A DNA stretch of 64,000 bases from positions 1 to 64,000 of the forward strand of contig NZ_JBFWFX010000007.1 in the NCBI RefSeq assembly GCF_050286925.1, given 5' to 3'. Origin of the DNA: Caloranaerobacter sp050286925 (GTDB taxonomy: Bacteria > Bacillota > Clostridia > Tissierellales > Thermohalobacteraceae). Under the pieces are notes generated by a model, which was not told the origin of the DNA, did no database searches, and was given only the letters and a program-made list of their open reading frames with translations. The position numbers and the translations under genes were made by a program. Positions 15,474-24,814 of the stretch are shown piece by piece. The number at the start of each line of letters is the position of its first letter. The stretch's first letter is position 1.

Positions 15474-16562
15474 ATGAAGGGTAAAATTAAAAAAGTGTTT
15501 CCAGGAGGTAATACTGCAAAAGGATTTTATTCGTATTATAACTATATAATAGAAGATGATGCAAACCGAATTTTTGTTATAAAAGGTGGTCCAGGAGTAG
15601 GTAAATCTTCTATGATGAAGAGAATAGCTCAAGATTTATTAGAATTAGGTTATGATGTTGAATATCATCATTGTTCATCTGATAATAATTCGATTGATGG
15701 AATTGTTATTCCTGAGCTAAATGTAGCAATGATTGATGGTACAGCACCACATGTAGTTGACCCTAAAAACCCAGGAGCAGTAGATGAGATAATACATTTA
15801 GGTGACTACTGGGATGTAGACAAAATGGAAAAAAATAAAGAAAATGTATTAAAAACTAATAGAGAAGTAGGTAGATTATTTAGAACTGCATATAAATATT
15901 TAGAAGCAGCAAAACCTATATATGAAGACATAGTTAATAAAAATAGTGAAGCAATGGATTTTGGAAAAGTAAATATAGAAACTCAAAAATTGATCGAAGA
16001 AATATTTAGAGATATTAAAGTAAGTGAAGAACCAGGAAAAGATAGACATTTATTTGGTAGTGCATATACTCCAAAAGGATGGGTAGAATTTACAGATACT
16101 ATTTTACAAGATGCAGAAAGAATATATTACATTAAAGGTGATATTGGAACAGGTAAGAGTACATTATTAGAAAGAGTATATAAAGAAGCACAGAGACGAG
16201 GATTAGATGTTGAAGTATATCATACACCACTTATACCAGAAAAAATAGAAACAGTATTTATCAAAGGTATAAATGTTGGATTAACAACTAGCGAAATGTT
16301 TAAAGATAAGAATAAAAAAGTTATAGATTTGAATAAATTCTTAGATATGAAGCTAATCGAAAAATATCAAAGTGAGCTTGAATATGATAAAGAAATAATG
16401 AATGATTTAATAGAAAATGCAATAAAGGTTATTAAAAAAGCCAAAGAAACACATGACTTACTAGAAACAAACTATGTACCAAACATGAACTTTGATGAGG
16501 TAGAGAGAGCAAGAAAAGAGATAGTAAGAAGAATATTAAGATATAAAAATAGAAGAAGCTAA
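15474..16562 (+). CDS. Tandem P-loop ATPase of unknown role
   Basis: 362 residues from the ATG at 15474, which has AAAGGAGG upstream; the in-frame TTG at 15456 has none. Two Walker A motifs are present, GGPGVGKSS (about residues 38-46) and GDIGTGKST (about 224-232), each followed by a similar stretch (LGYDVEYHHC and RGLDVEVYHTP). The protein is an internal duplication of one NTPase domain. I know it as a conserved Firmicute ATPase family without an assigned function. Soluble, and transcribed alone. Confidence 0.8.
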   Translation: MKGKIKKVFPGGNTAKGFYSYYNYIIEDDANRIFVIKGGPGVGKSSMMKRIAQDLLELGYDVEYHHCSSDNNSIDGIVIPELNVAMIDGTAPHVVDPKNPGAVDEIIHLGDYWDVDKMEKNKENVLKTNREVGRLFRTAYKYLEAAKPIYEDIVNKNSEAMDFGKVNIETQKLIEEIFRDIKVSEEPGKDRHLFGSAYTPKGWVEFTDTILQDAERIYYIKGDIGTGKSTLLERVYKEAQRRGLDVEVYHTPLIPEKIETVFIKGINVGLTTSEMFKDKNKKVIDLNKFLDMKLIEKYQSELEYDKEIMNDLIENAIKVIKKAKETHDLLETNYVPNMNFDEVERARKEIVRRILRYKNRRS

Positions 16563-16569
16563 TGGTTAT

Positions 16570-16606
16570 ACACCAGGGGTTATACTGCCCTTGGTGTTGT
16601 TTTTTT
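16570..16606 (+). terminator. Terminator of the tandem ATPase gene
   Basis: ACACCAGGGG pairs with CCCTTGGTGT (10 bp with one G-U), followed by a T run. Confidence 0.85.
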
Positions 16607-16883
16607 AATTCTTGATAAAATACTTATAAAATCAATTTAATATTTTTTACCTATTTTTTGATTTATGGTAATATATAGTTAAAGATTATAAGGGGGATAA
16701 GAGTTAAGGAAAATATGTTTACATTTTGATAGAGGATAAGCAAGAAATACAAGACATATATGGAATAAATCAATTATACTATCTAACTAAGTAGGTAAAT
16801 TAGGGTAATGAGGTCATGGTATCTGTTCCATGTTTTTTTATTTATATGAAAAAACTAAAAGTTAAATAAAGAAAGGGTGGAGC
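16607..16883. other. Leader-like gene-free stretch with a terminator before the lipoprotein gene
   Basis: No gene of size is present. A five-codon frame with an AAGGA site (ATG at 16715) and a terminator-like hairpin at 16815-16839 lie upstream of the lipoprotein gene. This could be an attenuated leader, or scar sequence. No T-box or known riboswitch consensus is visible. Confidence 0.35.
16815..16839 (+). terminator. Terminator-like hairpin 45 bases upstream of a lipoprotein gene
   Basis: CATGG/CCATG, a 5-bp stem with an 8-base loop, then seven T. No gene precedes it closely, so it may act within the leader of the following gene. Confidence 0.5.
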
Positions 16884-17675
16884 GTGATTAAAAAAAACAT
16901 ATATATTTTTCTAATGATATGGCTATGTAGTGTTATGTTAGTGGGATGTGATAATTATACTAAATTAACTTTTAAAGAAGATATAGATTTTATTAAAATA
17001 CAGATTGGAGGAAAATATAAAAAGATTACTAATCCAAAGGATATTGATAATTTGATTTCTTTAATCGAAGAATCAAATTTAAGAAAAATTAAAGAAAAAC
17101 AAAACGTGATATATTATAAAATCAATATATTTATTCATTCAAATGCAAAAGCAGAATATAAGAAAATTACTGTGATTAAAGATATAATATTTTATAATGG
17201 TAGCTACTATAAAAGTGAAAGCAATTTAGGGGAGCAGATTGAGAAGATTTATTCAGATATGAATTATCCAGAGTTAATTGATAAGGATGAAGCTAAAAAA
17301 ATCAAAACTAAGAAAATGAATAGAAGAAATTTATCATTACAAAAAGCTTTGGAAGGTTATTGGATTGATTCAAAAGGAAATTGTTTATATTTTAAAGACA
17401 GATGGTTATATCAAGGAGAATATGAGTTTAGGTACATTATAAATTTTATAGAGAAAAATGAAAATTACATATATATTTCAGTATTTGGAGTGAAAGGTTT
17501 CTTTACGAAGGGGAAAAAGCTTTTTGACATGCATATAACTATAGATGATACTAAAAACAATTTAAAATTAAAAAAAGAAATGGTCGGAGGATATACATAT
17601 AATTACAATATGATTTATGTTGATGGTGAGAATTACAAACTTGGAGCTTTTGAATCTAATTTTTTTAGAGATTAA
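16884..17675 (+). CDS. Lipoprotein of unknown function
   Basis: 263 residues from a GTG start with AAAGGGTGGAG upstream. A lipoprotein signal peptide ends MLVGC (lipidated Cys22). The mature protein has an N-terminal part with alternating strands and a C-terminal part (LQKALEGYWIDSKGNCLYFKD, about residues 152-172) that looks like a small lipocalin-like or barrel domain. I recognise no family. Likely attached to the outer face of the membrane. Confidence 0.7.
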   Translation: MIKKNIYIFLMIWLCSVMLVGCDNYTKLTFKEDIDFIKIQIGGKYKKITNPKDIDNLISLIEESNLRKIKEKQNVIYYKINIFIHSNAKAEYKKITVIKDIIFYNGSYYKSESNLGEQIEKIYSDMNYPELIDKDEAKKIKTKKMNRRNLSLQKALEGYWIDSKGNCLYFKDRWLYQGEYEFRYIINFIEKNENYIYISVFGVKGFFTKGKKLFDMHITIDDTKNNLKLKKEMVGGYTYNYNMIYVDGENYKLGAFESNFFRD

Positions 17676-17742
17676 ACTAGATATCAAAGCTAAAAATTAA
17701 ATTATGAAAATTTGTATACATCAATGAAAGTGGGGGATTAAG

Positions 17743-18249
17743 ATGAATATATCAATAAAAGAATTTAATGAGGATATATTTACAATTACAGCAGAAATGA
17801 TTACAGAATTATTGAATTATCATAGGAAATTAAATAATGCACCAAAGCAGTATTGGCATACACTTGAAGACGGAAAAGAAACTTTGAAAAAATGGATAAA
17901 TACAGGAAGTGTTTATAATATCTTTTACAATGGAGAAGTAGTAGGGTTTTTCTATGTTAGATATGGTGGACAAAATGTAGCTTGGTTGGAAGATTTATAT
18001 ATAGTAGAAAAATATAGAGGAAAGGGGATAGGAAAATATGCTATGGCTAAATTAGACGAGATTATGACTGAAAAAGGTATAATTTCGATATTTGTTGACG
18101 TTATACCAAGAAATATAAGTGCGATGAAGTTTTATATAGAATGTGGCTTTGACCATCTTAATATAATCCAATTAAGAAAAAATTATGATAAGAGATTAGA
18201 TAAAAAAGATGAAGTACAAATTTTAGGGTTTAATTTAAAGAAATATTAA
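17743..18249 (+). CDS. GNAT-family N-acetyltransferase
   Basis: 168 residues. The acetyl-CoA loop YRGKGIGKYAMAKLDE (about residues 94-109) is preceded by WLEDLYIVEKYRG, and NISAMKFYIECGF is the typical end of the domain. The substrate cannot be predicted. Start ATG with GTGGGGG upstream. Confidence 0.9.
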   Translation: MNISIKEFNEDIFTITAEMITELLNYHRKLNNAPKQYWHTLEDGKETLKKWINTGSVYNIFYNGEVVGFFYVRYGGQNVAWLEDLYIVEKYRGKGIGKYAMAKLDEIMTEKGIISIFVDVIPRNISAMKFYIECGFDHLNIIQLRKNYDKRLDKKDEVQILGFNLKKY

Positions 18250-18518
18250 GAAACAAAAGAACAGCAGACTGTGCGAAAACAAGTGCATAATTCTTTGTAT
18301 TAAAGTTAAATTTACAAGAATCTAGTTATTAAATTTAATAAACATATATTAACTATCAGCTATATTTTTGTACTATATATTTGCATGAAATATTATACTG
18401 AGCATATTTAGAATGATTTTAGAAGTTGTCTTAAAAAAGTATGTACTTTAATCAGATTAAGAGATTTTCAATTGACAGTAGAGTATTCCTTTGGGACTAT
18501 TAAAAGATATTTTTTGTG
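18250..18518. other. Gene-free stretch
   Basis: AT-rich sequence between convergent genes. I see no open frame with a ribosome binding site, no clear terminator and no repeat shared with the rest of the window. Confidence 0.5.
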
Positions 18519-18902
18519 TCAGTTACATTTTATAATAAGAGCTAATACCAAAGATATAAACAATAGAGGTATTGAAAATTTATAAAATATAGCATTTGAC
18601 CATTGTTTTTTATATTTTTCTCTACAAAATTCATGAAATTTCATAATTTTGCCTTCACTATCTTTAGAATCATCTTTAACAAATTCTGGTTTTATTAAGC
18701 TGTTTTGTTTTCTGCGATACCTATGATAACTCAATAGCTTTAAAAAACCTACATTACGAATATGAACTATAAGGGCAATACACAGGTAAATTAAACCTAA
18801 AATAAAAAAAGCATTTGAAAGTTTGAATATAAATGAATAATTTTTATTTAAGATTATGTACAATAATGTGAATAAAGTGGTTATAGCAGTTAATATTCTC
18901 AT
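18519..18902 (-). CDS. DUF3899-type small membrane protein
   Basis: 127 residues from the ATG at 18902, chosen because AAGGAGG stands 7-8 bases upstream; the longer frame starting at 18935 has no such site. Three hydrophobic segments (about 6-18, 27-50 and 105-125) enclose a polar loop. The pattern NAFFILGLIYL...IRNVGFLKLLSYHRYRRK, then FHEFCREKYKKQW, fits DUF3899. Function unknown. Confidence 0.7.
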   Translation of the reverse strand: MRILTAITTLFTLLYIILNKNYSFIFKLSNAFFILGLIYLCIALIVHIRNVGFLKLLSYHRYRRKQNSLIKPEFVKDDSKDSEGKIMKFHEFCREKYKKQWSNAIFYKFSIPLLFISLVLALIIKCN

Positions 18903-19199
18903 AAAAAGCCTCCTTATTGTTAATTTTAAAGCCAAATTTATGATACTATAAAAATAATACTATAAATAGTAAAAGATTTCAAATAATAGTTATTAATCAT
19001 AATATCAAGTTTGTTCTTATTTGCTTTATCCTAATAAGCCTATCGAATAATATAGCCTACATGACCTTCTGTATTATATCCTATATGATTTTCCTTGTAT
19101 TTATTCACAATACTATCCTAATTTTTTTTTAGTATTTTTACATGTTTGAAATTTATTTCAGATAATATGACTATGTAATTGAAAATGGAATGAAACCTT

Positions 19200-19305
19200 T
19201 GCTTTAAGTAAATTGAGGGAGATTTTGTTAAAATCTGTTAAGGAAATTATATTCAAATTATTCGCAATTTAACAAGATATATAATTTTCTATGGATTATA
19301 AAAAA
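19200..19305. repeat. Interspersed palindromic repeat, copy C (degenerate)
   Basis: Third copy of the 8638/15265 element. The right side (TTCGCAATTTAACAAGATAT, then ATAATTTTCTATGGATTATA) matches copy B closely; the left arm (GGAAATTATATT near 19241) has drifted at its outer end. Same strand orientation as the other two copies. Confidence 0.7.
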
Positions 19306-19356
19306 ATTGTATTTTGCAATAATAGAACAAAAAGAAATCAGAAAATTAAAAAAATA

Positions 19357-19413
19357 TTGACATTGACAAAAAAATCATATAGTATTATTTTATGGAATAT
19401 ATATTCCATAAAA
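19357..19413 (+). promoter_or_regulatory. Putative opp promoter with a 26-bp palindromic operator
   Basis: Two overlapping TTGACA-like boxes (19357 and 19363) precede TATAGT/TATTAT candidates at 19378-19388. Immediately downstream is a perfect 26-bp palindrome (19388-19413) with half-site TTTTATGGAATAT. The position at the start of transcription fits a repressor operator. The spacing of -35 and -10 is not ideal for any single pair. Confidence 0.5.
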
Positions 19414-19616
19414 TAGAAAGATATTTAGGTAGTTGTAAAATTAATTAGATGTAGATCAAAAATAGAAATAAAAGTAAAAAAGTTTATTTAAGTTTAGAAA
19501 ATAAGAAAAAATACCTAGAAAATTATGATGGGGGTGGCATAATAAAACAAAGATGTAGCTAACCAAATTAACAGATTCATTAAAAATAAAATAATTTATT
19601 TACAAACAGTTTTCAG

Positions 19617-19673
19617 AGGGCTTCTCCTTTCTTTGAAGTTACATAATATTTCTAAAAAAAGTAGGAGAACCCT
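19617..19673 (+). promoter_or_regulatory. Leader hairpin before oppA
   Basis: AGGGCTTCTCCT (19617-19628) pairs with AGGAGAACCCT (19663-19673), about 11 bp with one bulge and a 34-base loop. A run of nine T follows about 25 bases later, too far for a simple terminator. Confidence 0.45.
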
Positions 19674-19758
19674 TTAAAATAAAACCAAATAAATATAATT
19701 TTTTTTTAGTTGCAGAATTTTGCAACAAACTAAAAAAATATTATAAAGGGGGAAGGGT

Positions 19759-21558
19759 ATGAAAACAACCAAAAAACTATTAGTTATTTTTTTAACAATG
19801 ACTATGATTATGTCATTGTTTGTAGGGTGTGACAAGAGTGGAAATGATACTAAAGTGGACAACGAAGTAGGAGTAACTGATGATGAGAAAAAAGACGCAG
19901 ATGAAAAAGAAGAAGAATCACAAAAAGAAGAAAATGTAGTAAAAGTATACAGGGATACTAATAGCAAAACAAAGACTTTAAATCCTCATATTTACGAAAC
20001 AACTGCTGAAGGCGATACAATGATGTATGTATATGGTAATTTATTAGAAATGATTACAAATGAATCAGGAGATAGTTACGAATTGTTCCCATTCCATGCT
20101 AAAGAATTACCAAAGAGGAATGAAGATGGAACTGTATGGACAGTAAAATTAAGGGATAATATTAAATGGGATGATGGAACACCAATTAATGCACATTCGT
20201 ATGTATATTCTTATAAAATGCTGTTAGATCCAAAGCTAAAAAATCATAGGGCTAATGTATTCTTTGGAGAAGTTACAATTAAAAACGCTAAAAAATATTG
20301 GGAAGGAAAAGCTAAATGGGAAGAAGTAGGAATTAAGGCATTAGATGACTATACATTACAGTTTGAATTGGAATTCCCTGTACCTGAAATGGATTTCTAT
20401 CTTTTATTCACAGATGGAGGAGCCACTTCTCCAGTACATGAAAAATTATATGAAGCTGGTATGAATGAAGATAGAACAGAGACTAATTATGGTACCTCTT
20501 TAGAAACTACACCTTCATGTGGAGCTTATAAGCTAGAGGAATGGATTAGAGACCAATATAAAGTATATGTAAAAAGACCAGATACTCCATTATCTGATAT
20601 TTATGTGCCAGATAGAATCGAGGAAAGAGTTGTAGAGGAAGCTTCAACAGCACTTCAATTATTTGAAAGTGAGCAAATTGATACTACTAGTGTATCTGGA
20701 ACAAATTACGAGAAATATGAAGAAGATCCAAGATTAGTATTTGCTGAGTCTACAACTGTTTGGTCAATGTTTATAAATATGACTTCTGAAACTAACCCTA
20801 TTCTGAAGAATAAAGATTTTAGAAAAGCGTTATTCTGGGGTATGGATAGAAATGTAATTGCAAAAGATATAATGAAGACAGCAAAACCAGCACCTTATGT
20901 TGTTGCAAGCGGTAAAATAGCCGTTCCTTCAAAAGGATTAAGATATCGTGATACCGATGCAGCTAAATCGATATTGCCTAAGAATAATGGTTATGATCCT
21001 GATTTAGCTAAAGAGTATTTTGAAAAGGCTTATAAGGCTAACGGTAATAAACAAATAATTGTAGAGATTCAGTATTTCGATACTAGTGAGAACTTAAAGA
21101 AAATAGCAGAATTTTTAGAAGAGAGTTATGAGAACTTATTTGGAAAAGATAAATTAGATATAAAATTGAGAGCCGTACCATGGCAGGGTGTATATGAAAA
21201 TATGGAGAATGGTAAATTCGATATAGCTTTTGGCGGATGGGCAGGTAGTAGATTTAACCCATGGTCTGGTATGGAAGTTTATACTTCTGAATTTACAAAT
21301 AAAATCGATAAATTCTATAATAAAAAGTTTGATGAATTATGGGAAAGAACGACTAAAGGCGATTTGATCTTTAAAGAGAAAGAAAGATTAGAGGCCTTAG
21401 CTGAGATGGAGAAAATGTTATTAGATGAAGTTCCATTTTCACCTATGTTTGAAAGTCGTGCAGCAGTATTGTTCTTAGATAGAATTAAATTGAAAACTGG
21501 CGGCAAATATATTCCAGGTGATGGTTTTGCAGTATTACAAGCAGATATAGTTGATTAA
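19759..21558 (+). CDS. oppA: Oligopeptide ABC transporter substrate-binding lipoprotein
   Basis: 599 residues. Lipoprotein signal ending LFVGC (lipidated Cys24), an acidic linker, then an SBP_bac_5 fold: LNPHIYETTAEGD, DGTVWTVKLRDNIKWDDGTPINAHSYVYSYK (the family signature), and FRKALFWGMDR. It captures peptides outside the cell and delivers them to the OppBC permease. Start ATG with AAAGGGGGAAGGG upstream. First gene of oppABCDF. Confidence 0.95.
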   Translation: MKTTKKLLVIFLTMTMIMSLFVGCDKSGNDTKVDNEVGVTDDEKKDADEKEEESQKEENVVKVYRDTNSKTKTLNPHIYETTAEGDTMMYVYGNLLEMITNESGDSYELFPFHAKELPKRNEDGTVWTVKLRDNIKWDDGTPINAHSYVYSYKMLLDPKLKNHRANVFFGEVTIKNAKKYWEGKAKWEEVGIKALDDYTLQFELEFPVPEMDFYLLFTDGGATSPVHEKLYEAGMNEDRTETNYGTSLETTPSCGAYKLEEWIRDQYKVYVKRPDTPLSDIYVPDRIEERVVEEASTALQLFESEQIDTTSVSGTNYEKYEEDPRLVFAESTTVWSMFINMTSETNPILKNKDFRKALFWGMDRNVIAKDIMKTAKPAPYVVASGKIAVPSKGLRYRDTDAAKSILPKNNGYDPDLAKEYFEKAYKANGNKQIIVEIQYFDTSENLKKIAEFLEESYENLFGKDKLDIKLRAVPWQGVYENMENGKFDIAFGGWAGSRFNPWSGMEVYTSEFTNKIDKFYNKKFDELWERTTKGDLIFKEKERLEALAEMEKMLLDEVPFSPMFESRAAVLFLDRIKLKTGGKYIPGDGFAVLQADIVD

Positions 21559-21584
21559 TTAGAATATTGTTTAAGTTTAAAAAA

Positions 21585-21605
21585 CCTCGGGCTTTATGCC
21601 CGAGG
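21585..21605 (+). promoter_or_regulatory. Intercistronic hairpin oppA/oppB
   Basis: CCTCGGGC/GCCCGAGG, a perfect GC-rich 8-bp stem with a 5-base loop, but without a following T run. Such hairpins after binding-protein genes usually stabilise the upstream mRNA or terminate part of the transcripts, giving more binding protein than permease. Confidence 0.6.
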
Positions 21606-21665
21606 ATAGAAATACATTTAATCGCTAATGACGTATTATTTGCTATTGAGAGGTGTAAATGAGAT

Positions 21666-22613
21666 ATGTTAAGATATATTATTCAAAGATTAATCGCAAT
21701 GGCAGCTACATTATTTATAATTGTTAGTCTATCGTTCTTTGTACTTCGTTTGATGCCGGGCAGTTTTATTAGCGATCCGTTGATGCCAGATGATGTTAGA
21801 GAAGCGATAGAAGACAAATACCATTTAAATGACCCATTAATAGTTCAATACGGATATTTTCTAAAAGATTTTGCGAGACTAGATTTTGGAGTTTCAGTAG
21901 CTATACAGCCTAAAGTTCCAGTAAATAAAATTCTTGCTACAAAAATTCCAGTATCTATGCAAATCAATATTTTTTCATTAATACTAACAATACCGCTTGG
22001 AACTATATTTGGAATTATGGCAGCTTTAAAGAAAAATAAAGCTGCAGATCATATTATTTCAGTAATGGTTATATTATTTATATCTATTCCATCATTCGTA
22101 TTCGCTTCTACATTACAATATTTCATTGCATTCAAATGGGATTTATTACCGATATTAGTATCAACCGAAAAAACTTTAACTTGGTCGAAATTTGCATCAA
22201 TGATTCTTCCGATTTTGAGTTTATCGTTTGGTGGTATAGCAGTTATTACAAGATATATGCGTTCAGAATTATGTGAGGCTTTAAACGCTGAGTATATGCT
22301 TTTAGCAAAAGCAAAGGGGTTAAATCAATTACAGGCAACTATAAGACATGCTATCCGTAATTCATTTATCCCTCTTGCAAACATAATTATTCCTATGTTT
22401 ACTGGGATTATATTTGGTGCATTGGTAACAGAAAAAATATTCGGTATACCAGGAATGGGTAGTGTAATGATTGACGCTATTAACTCAAATGATCATCCAG
22501 TTGCTATTGGAGTATTGTTCTGGTATACATTGATTGTTCTTATAACTATTTTAATTGTGGATCTTTCATATGGAATAATAGACCCTCGAATTCGTGTTGG
22601 AGGTAGAAAGTAA
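21666..22613 (+). CDS. oppB: Oligopeptide ABC transporter permease OppB
   Basis: 315 residues, six membrane segments. The BPD-transporter motif is visible as EYMLLAKAKGLNQLQATIRHA..NSFIPL (about residues 210-238), the site that contacts the ATPases. The N-terminus (MLRYIIQRLIAMAATLFIIVSLSF) is the standard OppB start. Its stop overlaps the first base of oppC. Confidence 0.95.
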   Translation: MLRYIIQRLIAMAATLFIIVSLSFFVLRLMPGSFISDPLMPDDVREAIEDKYHLNDPLIVQYGYFLKDFARLDFGVSVAIQPKVPVNKILATKIPVSMQINIFSLILTIPLGTIFGIMAALKKNKAADHIISVMVILFISIPSFVFASTLQYFIAFKWDLLPILVSTEKTLTWSKFASMILPILSLSFGGIAVITRYMRSELCEALNAEYMLLAKAKGLNQLQATIRHAIRNSFIPLANIIIPMFTGIIFGALVTEKIFGIPGMGSVMIDAINSNDHPVAIGVLFWYTLIVLITILIVDLSYGIIDPRIRVGGRK

Positions 22614-23733
22614 TGAAAACGGCAGTAGATAAAAAAATAAATAAAAGCGATTTTGAATTTGTTCAGTTAGATACTGAAATTCATGATCAAGAATTTGAAG
22701 GACAAGCTATTGGTTTTTTTAAAGATGCAATGCTTAGATTTGTAAAAAATAGAAGTGCATTAGTAGCGGCTATTATTATTTCGATTATAGTAATTCTTGC
22801 AATATTCGGTCCAATGATGAATAAATATACTTATAGAGAACAGCACATAGAATGGGCTTATTTGCACCAAGAATTCCTGGCCTTGAGAAGATTGGTATTT
22901 GTGATGGTACAAAAGTGATGAGAGTGAGAAAAGAAAATTTAGAAACTAAGTATAAAGGTTCAGTCGTTGAAATTATTAAAGAGTATAAAGAGAAAAATGT
23001 AGATATGGCTGAGGTTAGAATCGATATGTACAAATATAAAAATGCAGAAGATAAATATTTTTGGTTTGGAACAGATTCTTTGGGACGTGATCAATGGACA
23101 CGTTTATGGAGAGGTTCTAGGATATCTTTGATTATAGCTTTGTTGGCTGTTAGTATTAATGTGATTATTGGGGTTACATATGGTTCTATTTCAGGGTATT
23201 ATGGCGGTATGGTTGATATGATCATGCAGAGGATTATTGAAATTCTTTCAGGAATACCACAATTGGTAATTGTTATATTGTTTGTTTTATATATAGGCCC
23301 TGGTATCATACCGATAGCTATATCGATGGTACTTACAGGATGGATAGGTATGAGCCGTATGATAAGGGCACAATTCTATAAATATAAAAGAATGGAGTAT
23401 GTGTTAGCTTCTAGGACAATGGGAGCGAGAGATGCGAGACTTATTTTTAGACATATTCTTCCAAATGCTATTGGGCCAATTATTACTATGGCTACATTAG
23501 CTATTCCGGGAGCTATTTTTGGTGAAGCGTTTTTAGCATATTTAGGATTGGGCCTTCAAGCTCCAGAACCTTCAATTGGTGTATTGTTAGCTGAAGGGCA
23601 AAAACAATTATTAAATCATCCTCATTTGACTGTGTTTCCAGCTATTGTAATTTCTGTTTTAATGGTTTCATTTAACCTATTTGGGAATGGTTTAAGAGAT
23701 GCATTTGACCCAACACTAAGAGGACATGAATAG
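22613..23733 (+). pseudogene. oppC: oppC permease, split by a 1-base frameshift
   Basis: The first frame (22613 to about 22860) encodes the N-terminal tail and first membrane helix up to QHIEWAYL. The rest (APRIPGLEKIG..., helices and the EYVLASRTMGARDARLIFRHILPN motif) is in the -1 frame to the TAG at 23731-23733. One extra T in the TTT at 22861-22863 would restore the normal protein of about 373 residues. All else (GTDSLGRDQWTRLW..., permease helices) is intact. A real null allele would inactivate the transporter, yet the rest of the operon is undecayed, so sequencing error is a serious possibility. Confidence 0.9.
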
Positions 23734-23749
23734 AAGTGAGGTTGTTGTT

Positions 23750-24814
23750 ATGGAGAAGAGAGAGAAGATATTACAAGTCAAGGATTTATATATAACTTTC
23801 AATACTTATTCAGGTAAAGTTCATGCCGTACGTGGTGTGAGTTTTGATTTATATAAAGGAGAAACGCTAGCTATAGTTGGAGAGTCGGGTTCAGGAAAAT
23901 CTGTTACCAATAAAGCGATAATGGGATTATTGTCTAAAAATGCCAATATAGAAAAAGGGGAAATAATTTACAAAGGCGAAAATTTAATTGAATATTCAGA
24001 TAATGACTTTACAAAAATTAGAGGGACAGAAATTTCTATGATATTCCAAGATCCTATGTCATCATTAGATCCTATTATGAAGATAGGTAAACAGATTACA
24101 GAGGCATTGAGGATTAAATATAAGATTAAAAAAGAAGAAGCTAAACGCAGAGCTATCGAATTAATAGAAGCTGTAGGTATACCTGAACCTGAAAAGCGTT
24201 ATAATCAATATCCTTTCCAGTTTTCTGGAGGAATGAGGCAAAGAATTGTAATTGCAACAGCTCTTGCTTGTGATCCGCAAATATTGATTTGTGATGAACC
24301 TACAACAGCTTTAGATGTAACAATTCAAGCACAAATATTGGAATTAATCAAAAAAATTCAAGAAGAACGTCAATTATCTGTTATATTTATTACTCACGAC
24401 TTAGGAGTAGTTGCTAATGTTGCTGATCGTGTAGCAGTTATGTATGCTGGTAAGATTGTTGAGTATGGAACTGTTGATGAAATATTTTATGATCCTAAGC
24501 ATCCATATACGTGGAGTTTATTGGCTTCAATGCCAGATTTAGATACTACTTCTTATGACGAGTTATTTGCAATACCTGGTACACCACCTAACATGTTATA
24601 CCCACCAAAAGGTGATGCTTTTGCACCTAGAAACAAATATGCTATGAAAATTGATTTTGAAAAAGAGCCTCCAATGTATAAAATAAGTGATACTCACTAT
24701 GCAGCTACTTGGCTTCTTCATCCTGATGCTCCTAAAGTTGATATGCCTGATATTCTTAAGAAACGTATCGAGAAGCAGAAGAAAAAGGCAGGTGTTATGA
24801 ATGAAGCACTTTGA
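23750..24814 (+). CDS. oppD: Oligopeptide transport ATP-binding protein OppD
   Basis: 354 residues from the ATG at 23750, which has GTGAGG upstream; an in-frame ATG at 23726 overlaps oppC. Walker A GESGSGKS, Q-loop MIFQDPMSSLDP, signature FSGGMRQRI, Walker B ILICDEPTTALDV and switch His in THD are all present. The C-terminal oligopeptide extension (PHPYTWSLLASMPDL-like, then CxxR-region without the usual cysteines) follows. Hydrolyses ATP to drive uptake, paired with OppF. Confidence 0.95.
   Translation: MEKREKILQVKDLYITFNTYSGKVHAVRGVSFDLYKGETLAIVGESGSGKSVTNKAIMGLLSKNANIEKGEIIYKGENLIEYSDNDFTKIRGTEISMIFQDPMSSLDPIMKIGKQITEALRIKYKIKKEEAKRRAIELIEAVGIPEPEKRYNQYPFQFSGGMRQRIVIATALACDPQILICDEPTTALDVTIQAQILELIKKIQEERQLSVIFITHDLGVVANVADRVAVMYAGKIVEYGTVDEIFYDPKHPYTWSLLASMPDLDTTSYDELFAIPGTPPNMLYPPKGDAFAPRNKYAMKIDFEKEPPMYKISDTHYAATWLLHPDAPKVDMPDILKKRIEKQKKKAGVMNEAL

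Larger units (their letters stand above)
18903..19758. other. Long gene-free region upstream of the opp operon
   Basis: About 850 bases without a credible gene. From left to right it holds the promoter side of the DUF3899 gene, copy C of the interspersed repeat, a TTGACA-type promoter, a 26-bp perfect palindrome, and a long-range hairpin before the oppA start. The transcribed leader of oppA would be about 350 bases. Confidence 0.6.

Noticed and set aside
16607..16883. T-box leader upstream of the lipoprotein gene
   Set aside because: The T-box core (AGGGTGGNACCGCG-type) is absent and the downstream gene is not of an amino-acid pathway.
8638..19305. CRISPR array formed by the palindromic repeats
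   Set aside because: Only three copies, kilobases apart, with no regular spacers and no cas genes.
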